In this document: positions 1 through 7,377 of the stretch, piece after piece | How positions within the stretch are numbered: the stretch's first letter is position 1 | How the letters are laid out: each line of letters starts with the position of its first letter | NCBI RefSeq assembly: GCF_008642235.1 | Contig: NZ_SJEV01000001.1 | Span: 186,001-250,000 of the forward strand | DNA from: Planctomonas psychrotolerans | GTDB lineage: Bacteria; Actinomycetota; Actinomycetes; Actinomycetales; Microbacteriaceae | Direction of reading: 5' to 3' | Length of the DNA stretch: 64,000 nucleotides | Translations under genes and position numbers: made by a program | The notes under the pieces: model-generated | What the model was told of the DNA's origin: nothing | The model's database searches: none | Seen by the model: only the letters and a program-made list of their open reading frames with translations

Positions 1-39
1 GTCACCTTCGACGACGTGAGCGCCCGCCGGAGCGGCTGA
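1..39 (+). CDS. 3' end of an unidentified gene (partial)
   Basis: Frame 1 from the first base reads VTFDDVSARRSG and stops at TGA (37-39). Every codon ends in G or C, as in the real genes of this window, so this is very probably the last twelve codons of a gene starting left of the window. Too little remains to name a family. Confidence 0.5.
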   Translation, partial: VTFDDVSARRSG

Positions 40-93
40 CGCCACCCGCCTCCCCGCACGCTTCGCAGGCTCGGGTGCGCGGGGGAAGGCGAG

Positions 94-164
94 TCGGTCA
101 ACTCGACGGGTTCGGTCAACTCGACGGGTTCGGTCAGCTCGACGGGGTCGGTCAGCTCGACGGG
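94..164. repeat. 18-bp tandem repeat, four copies, at a gene 3' end
   Basis: Units start at 94, 112, 130 and 148. The first two read TCGGTCAACTCGACGGGT; the third and fourth have G for A in the middle and small changes at the end. The stop codon of the leftward dehydrogenase (152-154) lies inside the fourth unit. Each unit read leftward contains the same GACCGA/TGA-bearing segment, so the array looks like tandem duplication of the gene's last codons and stop. Confidence 0.85.
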
Positions 165-1081
165 TCGGTCAGGTCCAGCACGGCCTTGATCGAATCGGGC
201 GTTCCCTCGGCCGAGAAAAGCGCGGGCAGGTCGTCCAACCCCACCCGCACGTCGACGAGGGTGGAGGGGGTGAGGATGCGGTGCGCGCTCATGCGCTGCG
301 CCCGGTCCATCCAGCGCAGCACGTCCGCCCGATTCCGATGGTGGAGGCTGAGCACACGGAGAGCGCGGAAGTTCCAGCTCCGCATGTCGACCGTTCGCAT
401 TCCCCTGGCGGACTGGTGGTAGCCCAGGATGCCCAGAGTTCCGGCGGTCGCCACGAGGTCGCTGGCGAGGGCGAGTCCCGCCGCACTCCCCGTCGCCTCC
501 ACCACCACCGACGCGCCAGCCGACATCGACGGAGGCACCTCATCGGGAGGGAGAACCCGGTCCGCGCCCCACTCCCGGGCGAGGGCCCGTGCGCGTTCCC
601 GCGGTTCGAGAACGGTCACGCGATGACCACCTGCCACGAGGTAGCGGAGGGCCATCAGACCCATGAAGCCTGCACCGACCAGCACGAGTTCGGACTCGTG
701 AGCGAGATCGAGCATCTCCATGCCTCCGATCACGCACGCGAGGGGTTCGGCGAGCGCACCGTCGAGCAGCGAGCAGTCGGGATGCAGGAGCACAGCCTGG
801 TCCGCCGGCAGCACGATTTCCGTCGCGTACCCATCGGTCACGTAGGCGGCGACCCGGGCGCCCACGGGAACCGCCTGCACCGTCGTCTCGGTGACCACGC
901 CGGACACCTCGTGACCGAGCCGCAGGGGGAAATCCGCCGACCCCTCGGCGACCAGAGCGGTATCGCTATGGCAGATCCCCACGTGGGCCACGCTCACCCG
1001 CACGGAACCGTCGGGCAGATCGGGCGCGACGCCCGACTCCACCGACACCGTGCGCGCGCCCGTGGCGAGCAGGTACCGCAC
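152..1081 (-). CDS. Short MDR (zinc-type) alcohol dehydrogenase
   Basis: A medium-chain dehydrogenase/reductase of 309 aa. Near the N-terminus VGICHSD carries the catalytic-zinc Cys, followed by GHEVSG. The Rossmann motif is GAGFMGLMALRYL. The GARVA strand runs straight into DGYATEIVLPAD, so the four-Cys structural-zinc lobe usual in this family is absent and the protein is about 35-40 residues short. The GTG start at 1081 lies 2 nt after the upstream stop, so an upstream in-frame ATG at 1204 would overlap that gene heavily and was not used. Third gene of a leftward operon with a Gfo/Idh oxidoreductase; it probably oxidises a sugar or polyol. Substrate unknown. Confidence 0.85.
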   Translation of the reverse strand: MRYLLATGARTVSVESGVAPDLPDGSVRVSVAHVGICHSDTALVAEGSADFPLRLGHEVSGVVTETTVQAVPVGARVAAYVTDGYATEIVLPADQAVLLHPDCSLLDGALAEPLACVIGGMEMLDLAHESELVLVGAGFMGLMALRYLVAGGHRVTVLEPRERARALAREWGADRVLPPDEVPPSMSAGASVVVEATGSAAGLALASDLVATAGTLGILGYHQSARGMRTVDMRSWNFRALRVLSLHHRNRADVLRWMDRAQRMSAHRILTPSTLVDVRVGLDDLPALFSAEGTPDSIKAVLDLTDPSS

Positions 1082-1083
1082 GC

Positions 1084-1884
1084 TCAGCTCGCCGCCCGCG
1101 TCGCCGCCACGTCCTCGGCGAAGCCGGCGAGATCGTCGGATGTCCCGCCGTCGATGACGAGGGAGTGCAGGCGACGCCACGCCGCCCGGTGAGCCGTCTC
1201 CCACAGCGTCGGGAGCAGCGTCGCCCCGTCCGGACCGGACACCACGGCCTGCCCGGGCGTCGCCGTCTCGGGGCCGGGCAGCGTGAGTTCCGCCGCGGTC
1301 TCCGACCGCAGGATGCGGAGGCTGGCCGAGACCGGAACCGAGTCGCTGAGGATGCCGGAGAGACCGGCGGATGCGCCGCTGGCGAGGGTGGCGAGCGCGT
1401 CGTACCCGGTGCCGTTCCGGCGCGCGAACCGAATCGTGCGCACGGGCCCGACGGCCGCGCGGACGAGTGCCAGCTGGTTCAGCAGCACGCGGTCGATGTC
1501 GGAGCCAACGGGGGCGTTCACCCGCGACTCGACGAAGCTGTCCGCCGAGTGCTGCTCGGTGAAGGCGCCCGCACCGCTCGCCACAGCAGGGTTGTGCGAC
1601 CAGGTCGAGTCGATGACCACGGGCACGCGGGCGGCAGCCGCCGCGTCGATGAGCGCGCCGACATCCTCACCCACCGGGTCGATGATCATCACACCGCGGG
1701 CACCCGCCCCGATCGCGGCGATCGCCTCGGCCGCCCAGCCGGCGTTCCCTGCGATACCGACGAGGTCGGCACCCTGGGCCTCGGGGGCGTGATGCAAGGA
1801 CACCGGGAGCGACGCGATGACCTGCGCCACGTCTCCCATGAGTTTCGCGGCGGGCGCGGCCGTCACAGTGAGCCGAGTGGTCAT
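1084..1884 (-). CDS. Gfo/Idh-like protein lacking a dinucleotide-binding motif
   Basis: A 266-aa protein I cannot place firmly. The stretch from GADLVGIAG to AARVPVVIDSTW resembles the second half of a Gfo/Idh Rossmann domain, and the later part resembles the alpha/beta C-terminal domain. The N-terminal beta strand reads LTVTAAPAAKL with no GxGxxG/A, so NAD(P) binding is doubtful. Its ATG overlaps the stop of the upstream Gfo/Idh gene by 4 nt, so the two are translationally coupled. It may be a non-catalytic partner subunit of that enzyme or a diverged paralogue. The relationship is inference from pattern, not from a search. Confidence 0.6.
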   Translation of the reverse strand: MTTRLTVTAAPAAKLMGDVAQVIASLPVSLHHAPEAQGADLVGIAGNAGWAAEAIAAIGAGARGVMIIDPVGEDVGALIDAAAAARVPVVIDSTWSHNPAVASGAGAFTEQHSADSFVESRVNAPVGSDIDRVLLNQLALVRAAVGPVRTIRFARRNGTGYDALATLASGASAGLSGILSDSVPVSASLRILRSETAAELTLPGPETATPGQAVVSGPDGATLLPTLWETAHRAAWRRLHSLVIDGGTSDDLAGFAEDVAATRAAS

Positions 1885-2945
1885 GCGTGTGCTCCCTGCG
1901 TGGTCGTCAGCGCGGTGCGCACGTACTCCGAAGCCTGGTCGGCGACGTCGAGCGCGAAGGTCAGGTCATCGATGAGCACGGTGACGTCGAGCGGTTCGGC
2001 GGCACCTCGCGCCAACGCGGCGAGGTAACGCCATTCGGCCTCGTAACCATTGGCACGGTACGGGCCGTACACCTCGGTGCTGTCTCCTCGTCGCAACTGG
2101 GCGATCGCGGATCCCGCCTGCACGTACGACGGCGCGAAGTCGACGCGCAGCGAGGCGTCGTCGGCGATCGCCTCGAACGTCCATTCCGGACGCCAGCTGC
2201 TCGAATGCGCTCCGTGCACCTGCACGTTGCGATCCCCCACCCGTAGATTGACGAGGTATCCGGACGGGCTCAGTACCTGAGACGACAGCACCTCGAGGTC
2301 GGTGAAGTCCGGGCAGAAGACCCGCACGAGCGGTAGGTCGTGGATGGCGAGGCCCATGATGTTGCCCCGGATCATTTCCGCGGCGACCTCCGGGTCGGTG
2401 GGGTCGCGCGGCGGCCACACGGGACGGGTGATGACCTCCGTGGCGAAGTCCTCGTAGCGGGCGTTCGGGGGAAGCACGATGGTGTAGCGGATGGTATGCG
2501 CCGTCTCCACGAGGTCGCCCCAGTTCTCCTTCGCCGCGATCCACCCGGGGTCGAAGGTGTGCATGGCGCCGACGATGATCGGTACGCGGGTCTCCGTGGA
2601 CACCGCGGCGATCTGCTCCGCCTCGGTCTGCGTCATGGCGAAGGGCTTCTCGCAGAGCACCGCACGCTTTCCGGCCCGACAGGCCGCGATGACCTGCTCG
2701 GCGTGGAACTGGTGCGGGCTGCACACGACGACGATCTGCACCTCGTCATCCGCGAGGAGTTCGTCGACGTCGGTGGTCCACGCCGCCCCGACACGGCCGG
2801 CGACCGACTGGGCTATCGCGGGGTCGACGTCCATGATGCGCGCGACATGGAAGACCTCCCGCAGCCGTGCGAGCGTGGGTAGATGGATGGCTTGGGTCAC
2901 GGGGCCGGCGCCCAGAATCCCCACGCCGAGGGTCGATTCGGTCAT
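1881..2945 (-). CDS. Gfo/Idh/MocA-family oxidoreductase
   Basis: A 354-aa NAD(P)-dependent oxidoreductase of the glucose-fructose/inositol dehydrogenase family. The N-terminus has GILGAGPVTQAIH (dinucleotide site). CSPHQFHAEQVIAAC and the family signature CEKPFA follow, the Lys being the conserved catalytic-site residue. The ATG at 2945 is chosen over upstream ATGs because GGAGG lies about 7 nt before it and because the family starts just before the Rossmann motif. First gene of a three-gene leftward operon, divergent from a sugar-type ABC importer. It probably oxidises a cyclitol, sugar or sugar acid brought in by that importer. Confidence 0.88.
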   Translation of the reverse strand: MTESTLGVGILGAGPVTQAIHLPTLARLREVFHVARIMDVDPAIAQSVAGRVGAAWTTDVDELLADDEVQIVVVCSPHQFHAEQVIAACRAGKRAVLCEKPFAMTQTEAEQIAAVSTETRVPIIVGAMHTFDPGWIAAKENWGDLVETAHTIRYTIVLPPNARYEDFATEVITRPVWPPRDPTDPEVAAEMIRGNIMGLAIHDLPLVRVFCPDFTDLEVLSSQVLSPSGYLVNLRVGDRNVQVHGAHSSSWRPEWTFEAIADDASLRVDFAPSYVQAGSAIAQLRRGDSTEVYGPYRANGYEAEWRYLAALARGAAEPLDVTVLIDDLTFALDVADQASEYVRTALTTTQGAHA

Positions 2946-3390
2946 CTCTTCCTCCAGTGGACGGAACATCGTCCCGCCGGTGGCGGACGATTCCCGACCA
3001 CCGGGGACGACGAGCCTCAAAGGTATACCGGCGTACACCTTTCCACAACGGCAGTGCTCAGGTAACGATCGGGAATCAGCATCGCCCGGACGTGACCGCA
3101 GGAGCGGCCAGCGCGCGCATGCTGGACGGGGCGATCGTTCGGCGGTAACGTCGGAGGAAGTTCTCGCGGAGATTTTCGCGAAGATGTTTTACACTTTCGT
3201 ATCGCGCTCGGCTATTCTGAGCCAGCCTGCTCTCCTCACTGCGTTATACGACTGGCGGAGCAGGCGAAGAACGTTGTTAGTATCGCTCCACACCGTCGCG
3301 CGATTGAGCTCGACACCTTCGAAAGTTTTTGTTCAACGACGAATAAACGATGTGCAGGCAGAGGCCCCGCCATCGGAAGGGAAGCCCCTC
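2946..3390. promoter_or_regulatory. Divergent regulatory region of the carbohydrate locus
   Basis: 445 bp without a gene. It is visibly richer in A/T than its surroundings, especially 3165-3350, as expected for promoters. It holds the palindrome at 3019-3042 and a TCGCG/CGCGA inverted repeat at about 3163-3182. An open frame runs through it into the binding-protein gene, but it lacks coding character. I cannot fix the -10/-35 elements with confidence. Confidence 0.6.
3019..3042. promoter_or_regulatory. Candidate repressor operator (24-bp imperfect palindrome)
   Basis: Left half AAAGGTATACCG (3019-3030) and right half GCGTACACCTTT (3031-3042). The reverse complement of the right half is AAAGGTGTACGC, matching the left half at 9 of 12 positions. 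It lies 75 bp upstream of the Gfo/Idh start, in the divergent promoter region. The TetR-type regulator at 6601 is the obvious candidate ligand (inference). Confidence 0.55.
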
Positions 3391-4719
3391 ATGGCATCAC
3401 AGTCCAACGGCGCCGCATTCACCAGGCGCGGATTCATCGGAGTCGCGGGCGGCGTTGCTGCAGCGGGTCTGCTCGCGGCGTGCGCACCCAGCGGCGGCGG
3501 CGGGGGCGGCGGCGGCGGTGGCGACGGCGAGATCAAGTTCTGGAACATGCCGTGGGGCAGCCCCGCGTTCAACGAACTCGACGAACAGATCACCCTGGAC
3601 TACGAGCCCGAAGAGGGCCTCGGCGACGCGAGCTACCAGGTCATCCAGTGGGCCAACTTCACGCAGACCTTCGCGTCCGCCATCGCATCCAACACCGGCC
3701 CCGCCGTCAGTTCCGGTGGTGGCACGCAGGCGTTCCAGTTCGAGGCTCAGGACAAGATCGCGTACGCGGATGACCTCCTGGAGAGCTGGAAGGGAACCGG
3801 GCTCTACGACGACTTCCTGCCGGGCCTCATCGACACCCTCAAGGTGGAGGGCGGCTACGCCGCCGTTCCCTACAACCTCGACATGCGCGTCATCTGGTAC
3901 AACGAGGAGCTCATGGAGCAGGCCGGCGCAACGCCGCCCACCGACTGGCCGAGCTACCTCGAGGCGTGCGAGGCGCTCAAGGCGATCAACGTCTACGGCT
4001 ACGGCACGGGTGCCGGCGCGGGTGCGTTCACCGGAACGCACGCGCTCGTCTCCTGGATGATCAACAACGGCGGTGGTCTCTTCAACGAGAACCAGGAACC
4101 GGACTGCGTCACCCCCGCCAACATCGAAGCGATGGAGTTCGTCCTCGAGATGGTCGCCAAGGGCTACGTAGACCCGGCCAGCGCCACGTACACCTCGGCG
4201 AACGTGGAAAGTCAGTGGGAGGCTCGCACCTTTGGCATGGGGTACAACGGCGGTGGCCTCGCGAACAACATCGGTGGGGAGGTCGGCCCGGTCCTGCGGG
4301 TCAACAGCCCCCTCGTCGCGCCGTCGGGCGACAAGGGTGCGCTGTTCTTCCCGAACAGCATCATGATGTACACCAACACGCCCAACCAGGCGAGCTCCGA
4401 GGCGTTCCTCACGTACTACTACGAGAACATGGCGCCGCTGTGGACAGAAGGCACAGGCATCGGCCTGCCGCCGCTGAAGTCCATCACCGAGACGCCGGAG
4501 TTCCAGGCCGACGCCAACAACGTGAAGATCATCGAGGAGTGGCAGCCGATCGCCCGCACGTGGGCGGCACCCGGTGGAGACGCTCTGTTCTTCGGTGTGA
4601 CGACCGTCGACGGAACGCCGGCGATGGACACCTTCACGCAGTCCATTCTGGGCGGCAGCACCGACGCGACCGCGGCGCTCACGCGGCTCCAGACCGCGAT
4701 CGAGGACGCGCTGGCCTAA
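3391..4719 (+). CDS. Carbohydrate ABC transporter substrate-binding lipoprotein
   Basis: A 442-aa family-1 extracellular solute-binding protein. The N-terminus has a twin-arginine motif (TRRGFIG, Arg12-13), a hydrophobic stretch and a lipobox LAAC with Cys31, followed by a poly-Gly linker (about 35-43). It is therefore predicted to be exported, possibly by Tat, and lipid-anchored. The ATG at 3391 has GGAAGGGA about 9 nt upstream; the longer open frame reaching back to 2491 overlaps the divergent operon and is not real. First gene of the importer operon: 43 nt before the MalF-type permease. No ATPase gene is present, so a shared MsiK-like ATPase encoded elsewhere is likely. Confidence 0.92.
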   Translation: MASQSNGAAFTRRGFIGVAGGVAAAGLLAACAPSGGGGGGGGGGDGEIKFWNMPWGSPAFNELDEQITLDYEPEEGLGDASYQVIQWANFTQTFASAIASNTGPAVSSGGGTQAFQFEAQDKIAYADDLLESWKGTGLYDDFLPGLIDTLKVEGGYAAVPYNLDMRVIWYNEELMEQAGATPPTDWPSYLEACEALKAINVYGYGTGAGAGAFTGTHALVSWMINNGGGLFNENQEPDCVTPANIEAMEFVLEMVAKGYVDPASATYTSANVESQWEARTFGMGYNGGGLANNIGGEVGPVLRVNSPLVAPSGDKGALFFPNSIMMYTNTPNQASSEAFLTYYYENMAPLWTEGTGIGLPPLKSITETPEFQADANNVKIIEEWQPIARTWAAPGGDALFFGVTTVDGTPAMDTFTQSILGGSTDATAALTRLQTAIEDALA

Positions 4720-4762
4720 CCACCCCGGCTCGAAGGCATCGACAGAAGACGAAGGAGTACGA

Positions 4763-5722
4763 ATGTCGACCAATACCGTCGCGAGCCGGATGGAGCGCGC
4801 CAGAAATGGCGTGGGCGTATCCGGCGGCGGGTCCATCAATCCGCGCAAGAAGAAGCGGATCAGCCCACGCACGTGGACGCTGGTGGCATTCGCCGCTCCG
4901 TCGCTCTTCCTGTTGGTGCTGCTCAACCTGTATCCGGTGATCTACGCCGGCATCCAGTCCGTGCGTGATGGTGACCTCATCAATCCGGGCAACTTCGTCG
5001 GGTTGCAGAACTACACGGACGTGCTCACGTCCAGGAGTTTCTGGAACGCCACGCGGTTCACCCTGATCTTCACCATCGTCGGTGTTTTCGGCAGCTGGAT
5101 GGTCGGGCTGGGTCTCGCCCTGCTCCTCCGCACCAAGGTGCCAGGAGGAGGATTCTTCAAGGTCCTCCTCCTGCTCCCCTGGGTGGTACCCGTGGTCGTG
5201 TCGGCAACCTCCTGGAACTGGCTGGTCGCCACACCCCAGAGCCCGCTGCCGATGCTGGCGCAGTCACTCGGCATGGGCAACGTGCTGTTCCTTGCGGACC
5301 CGGTGCTGGCGCAGGTGACCGTGTGCATCTTCAAGGTGTGGGTGAGCTTCCCGTTCATGATGATGATGATGTCGTCGGCACTCGCGTCGGTCGACATCAA
5401 CGTGTACGAGGCGGCGAAGATGGACGGCGCCACGAACTGGCAGGCGTTCACCGGCATCACGATGCCGCTGATCTCCCGGTCCACCTACATCAGCTGGATC
5501 CTCATGACGATCTTCTGCGTCAACGACTTCCCCACGATCTTCCTCCTCACCGGAGGTGGTCCGGTGGACGCGACGACGTCCCTGGTCGTGCTCGCCTACC
5601 GCACCGTGTTCCAGAACTTCCAGACCGGCCCCGGCGTCGCGATCGCCTTCATCATGACGCTCGTCCTGGTCATCGTCTCGGTGGTGCTGTACCGCCAGAT
5701 CCGAAAGGTTAACGTCGAATGA
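4763..5722 (+). CDS. Sugar ABC transporter permease (MalF type)
   Basis: A 319-aa inner-membrane permease of the binding-protein-dependent transport family. About 40 polar, basic N-terminal residues precede the first membrane segment (TLVAFAAPSLFLLVLL), and about six segments are visible. The EAA loop that docks the ATPase reads EAAKMDGATNWQAF. AAGGAG lies 7 nt before the ATG. The stop overlaps the next permease by 4 nt (ATGA), so the two are coupled and form the heterodimeric channel. Confidence 0.93.
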   Translation: MSTNTVASRMERARNGVGVSGGGSINPRKKKRISPRTWTLVAFAAPSLFLLVLLNLYPVIYAGIQSVRDGDLINPGNFVGLQNYTDVLTSRSFWNATRFTLIFTIVGVFGSWMVGLGLALLLRTKVPGGGFFKVLLLLPWVVPVVVSATSWNWLVATPQSPLPMLAQSLGMGNVLFLADPVLAQVTVCIFKVWVSFPFMMMMMSSALASVDINVYEAAKMDGATNWQAFTGITMPLISRSTYISWILMTIFCVNDFPTIFLLTGGGPVDATTSLVVLAYRTVFQNFQTGPGVAIAFIMTLVLVIVSVVLYRQIRKVNVE

Positions 5723-6597
5723 GCAGCGTAACCGTGGGCCATTCGCTGTCCACCGTGTCCACCACGAACCGGGCGCGCAAGCCCGACCCCGCCTCACGTG
5801 GTCAGTGGTGGCGGTTCGGACTCATCCTGACCATCACCGCCATCGTGCTCGTGCCGATCGCTTCGGTCGTGCTGCTGTCGCTGCAACCCTCACTGGGCAG
5901 CACGACGACCGCCGACTGGACGATCGAGAACTACGCGACCGTGTTCGAGCGGACCAACGTCGCGCGGTGGATGGCCAACAGCCTCTCCGTCACCCTCGTC
6001 ACCGTGCTGATCTCGGTGATTGTCGCGGCGCCCGCCGGTTACGTGCTGTCGCGGTCCCGGAGCAAGCTGGTGTCGGGGTACTCGCTGGTGCTGTTCGTCG
6101 TGCAGTCGCTGCCGATCGTCACCGCGATCATCCCGCTGTTCATCCTCTTCGCCCAGCTGCAGCTGGTCGACAGCCTCGTCGGCATCACGATCATCTACGT
6201 CGGCTCGACGATGTCGGTGGCGATCTGGATGATGGCGGCCTACTACGACTCGATCCCGATCACGCTCGAGGAGGCCGCCTGGATGGACGGCTGCTCCGTG
6301 TTCGGCAGCTTCACCCGGGTCGTGCTGCGCAACTCCCTCCCGGGCGTGCTGTCCACCGCCATCTTCTCCTTCCTGCTGGCGTGGAACGACTACCTGGTGG
6401 CGGTCGTGTTCCTGCGGTCGAACGACAACTTCACCCTCCAGATCGGGCTGCAGTCGTTCTTCCAGCAGAACGCCACCAACTGGGGTCTCGTCATGACGGT
6501 CGCCGTTCTGATGATGCTGCCGCCGGTCATCCTGTTCATCTTCCTGAACAAGCACTTCAGCGTGGGTGGCATCGGAGGCTCGCTCGCCGGGCGGTGA
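5719..6597 (+). CDS. Sugar ABC transporter permease (MalG type)
   Basis: A 292-aa permease, second half of the channel. The first membrane segment is at about residues 35-55. The EAA loop reads EEAAWMDGCSVFGSF and is followed by LPGVLSTAIFSF, typical of MalG-type subunits. It overlaps the upstream permease and is followed after 3 nt by the regulator gene, so transport and regulation are in one transcript. The substrate is not fixed by sequence; the divergent dehydrogenases suggest a polyol or sugar. Confidence 0.93.
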   Translation: MSSVTVGHSLSTVSTTNRARKPDPASRGQWWRFGLILTITAIVLVPIASVVLLSLQPSLGSTTTADWTIENYATVFERTNVARWMANSLSVTLVTVLISVIVAAPAGYVLSRSRSKLVSGYSLVLFVVQSLPIVTAIIPLFILFAQLQLVDSLVGITIIYVGSTMSVAIWMMAAYYDSIPITLEEAAWMDGCSVFGSFTRVVLRNSLPGVLSTAIFSFLLAWNDYLVAVVFLRSNDNFTLQIGLQSFFQQNATNWGLVMTVAVLMMLPPVILFIFLNKHFSVGGIGGSLAGR

Positions 6598-6600
6598 CCC

Positions 6601-7317
6601 GTGACCCGCTCGATTCCCGACGCCGGCTCCGCTTCTGCGGATGCCGGCGTCGGTGCGTTGGCGGGATACGCTACGTCGGTGCCCGACTCCCCCAGCTCTC
6701 GCGGCCCGCGCGGGCCGTACAAGCGGGGCATCGAGCGCCGGCGCGAGGTCGTCGAGACCGCGATGGAGGTCTTCGGTTCGAACGGATTCCGGGGCGGAAC
6801 GCTGCAGCAGGTGGCCGAACGCGTGGGCGGGACGCCCGCCGCCATCCTCAAGCTGTTCGGCAACAAGGAGAACCTCCTCATCGCGGTGCTCGATCACTGG
6901 GGCACCGTGACCGGCGACGTGGTGGGCCGGGACAGCCGGGGCGTCGCCCACCTCGAGGGTCTCCGACGATTGATGGCCTATCACGTGGCCCACACCGGAC
7001 TCCTGCAGATCTACACGACCATGGCGGTGGAGGCCACGTCGGCCGAGCATCCGGCCCATCGCTTCATGACCGACCGCTACGCCGCCACCCTCACGAACAT
7101 GAAGCAGCTCTTCGTCGATGGCACCGCATCCGGACACTTCCGGCCCATGGATGACACCGAGATCGCCCGGGAAGCCGAGTGGCTCTTGGCCGCCATGGAC
7201 GGGCTCGAGATCCAGTTCCTCATCAACCCGTCGTTCGACCTCGAGCGCTCGTTCGGCACCTACGTCGATCGGCTGATGCAGCGCGTGTCGCCGTCCTCCC
7301 CTCGTCCCGCATCATGA
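6601..7317 (+). CDS. TetR-family transcriptional regulator
   Basis: A 238-aa DNA-binding regulator. A poorly conserved, Ser/Ala-rich N-terminal tail of about 40 residues precedes the helix-turn-helix domain (RREVVETAMEVFGSNG, then QQVAERVGGTPAAILKLFG). The remainder is the ligand/dimerisation domain. The GTG start lies 3 nt after the permease stop; an internal start nearer the HTH is possible because the tail is atypical. Position at the end of the importer operon suggests autoregulation through the palindrome at 3019-3042. Confidence 0.88.
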   Translation: MTRSIPDAGSASADAGVGALAGYATSVPDSPSSRGPRGPYKRGIERRREVVETAMEVFGSNGFRGGTLQQVAERVGGTPAAILKLFGNKENLLIAVLDHWGTVTGDVVGRDSRGVAHLEGLRRLMAYHVAHTGLLQIYTTMAVEATSAEHPAHRFMTDRYAATLTNMKQLFVDGTASGHFRPMDDTEIAREAEWLLAAMDGLEIQFLINPSFDLERSFGTYVDRLMQRVSPSSPRPAS

Positions 7318-7377
7318 GCCCGGCCGACGGCACCGATCCCGATGATCGTGCGGTTCCGTCGACGTCGCCTCCGCCGC

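Noticed and set aside
2491-3390. Long open frame continuous with the binding-protein gene
   Set aside because: It lies antisense to the Gfo/Idh gene and crosses the promoter region; the lipoprotein signal at 3391 with its ribosome site marks the true start.
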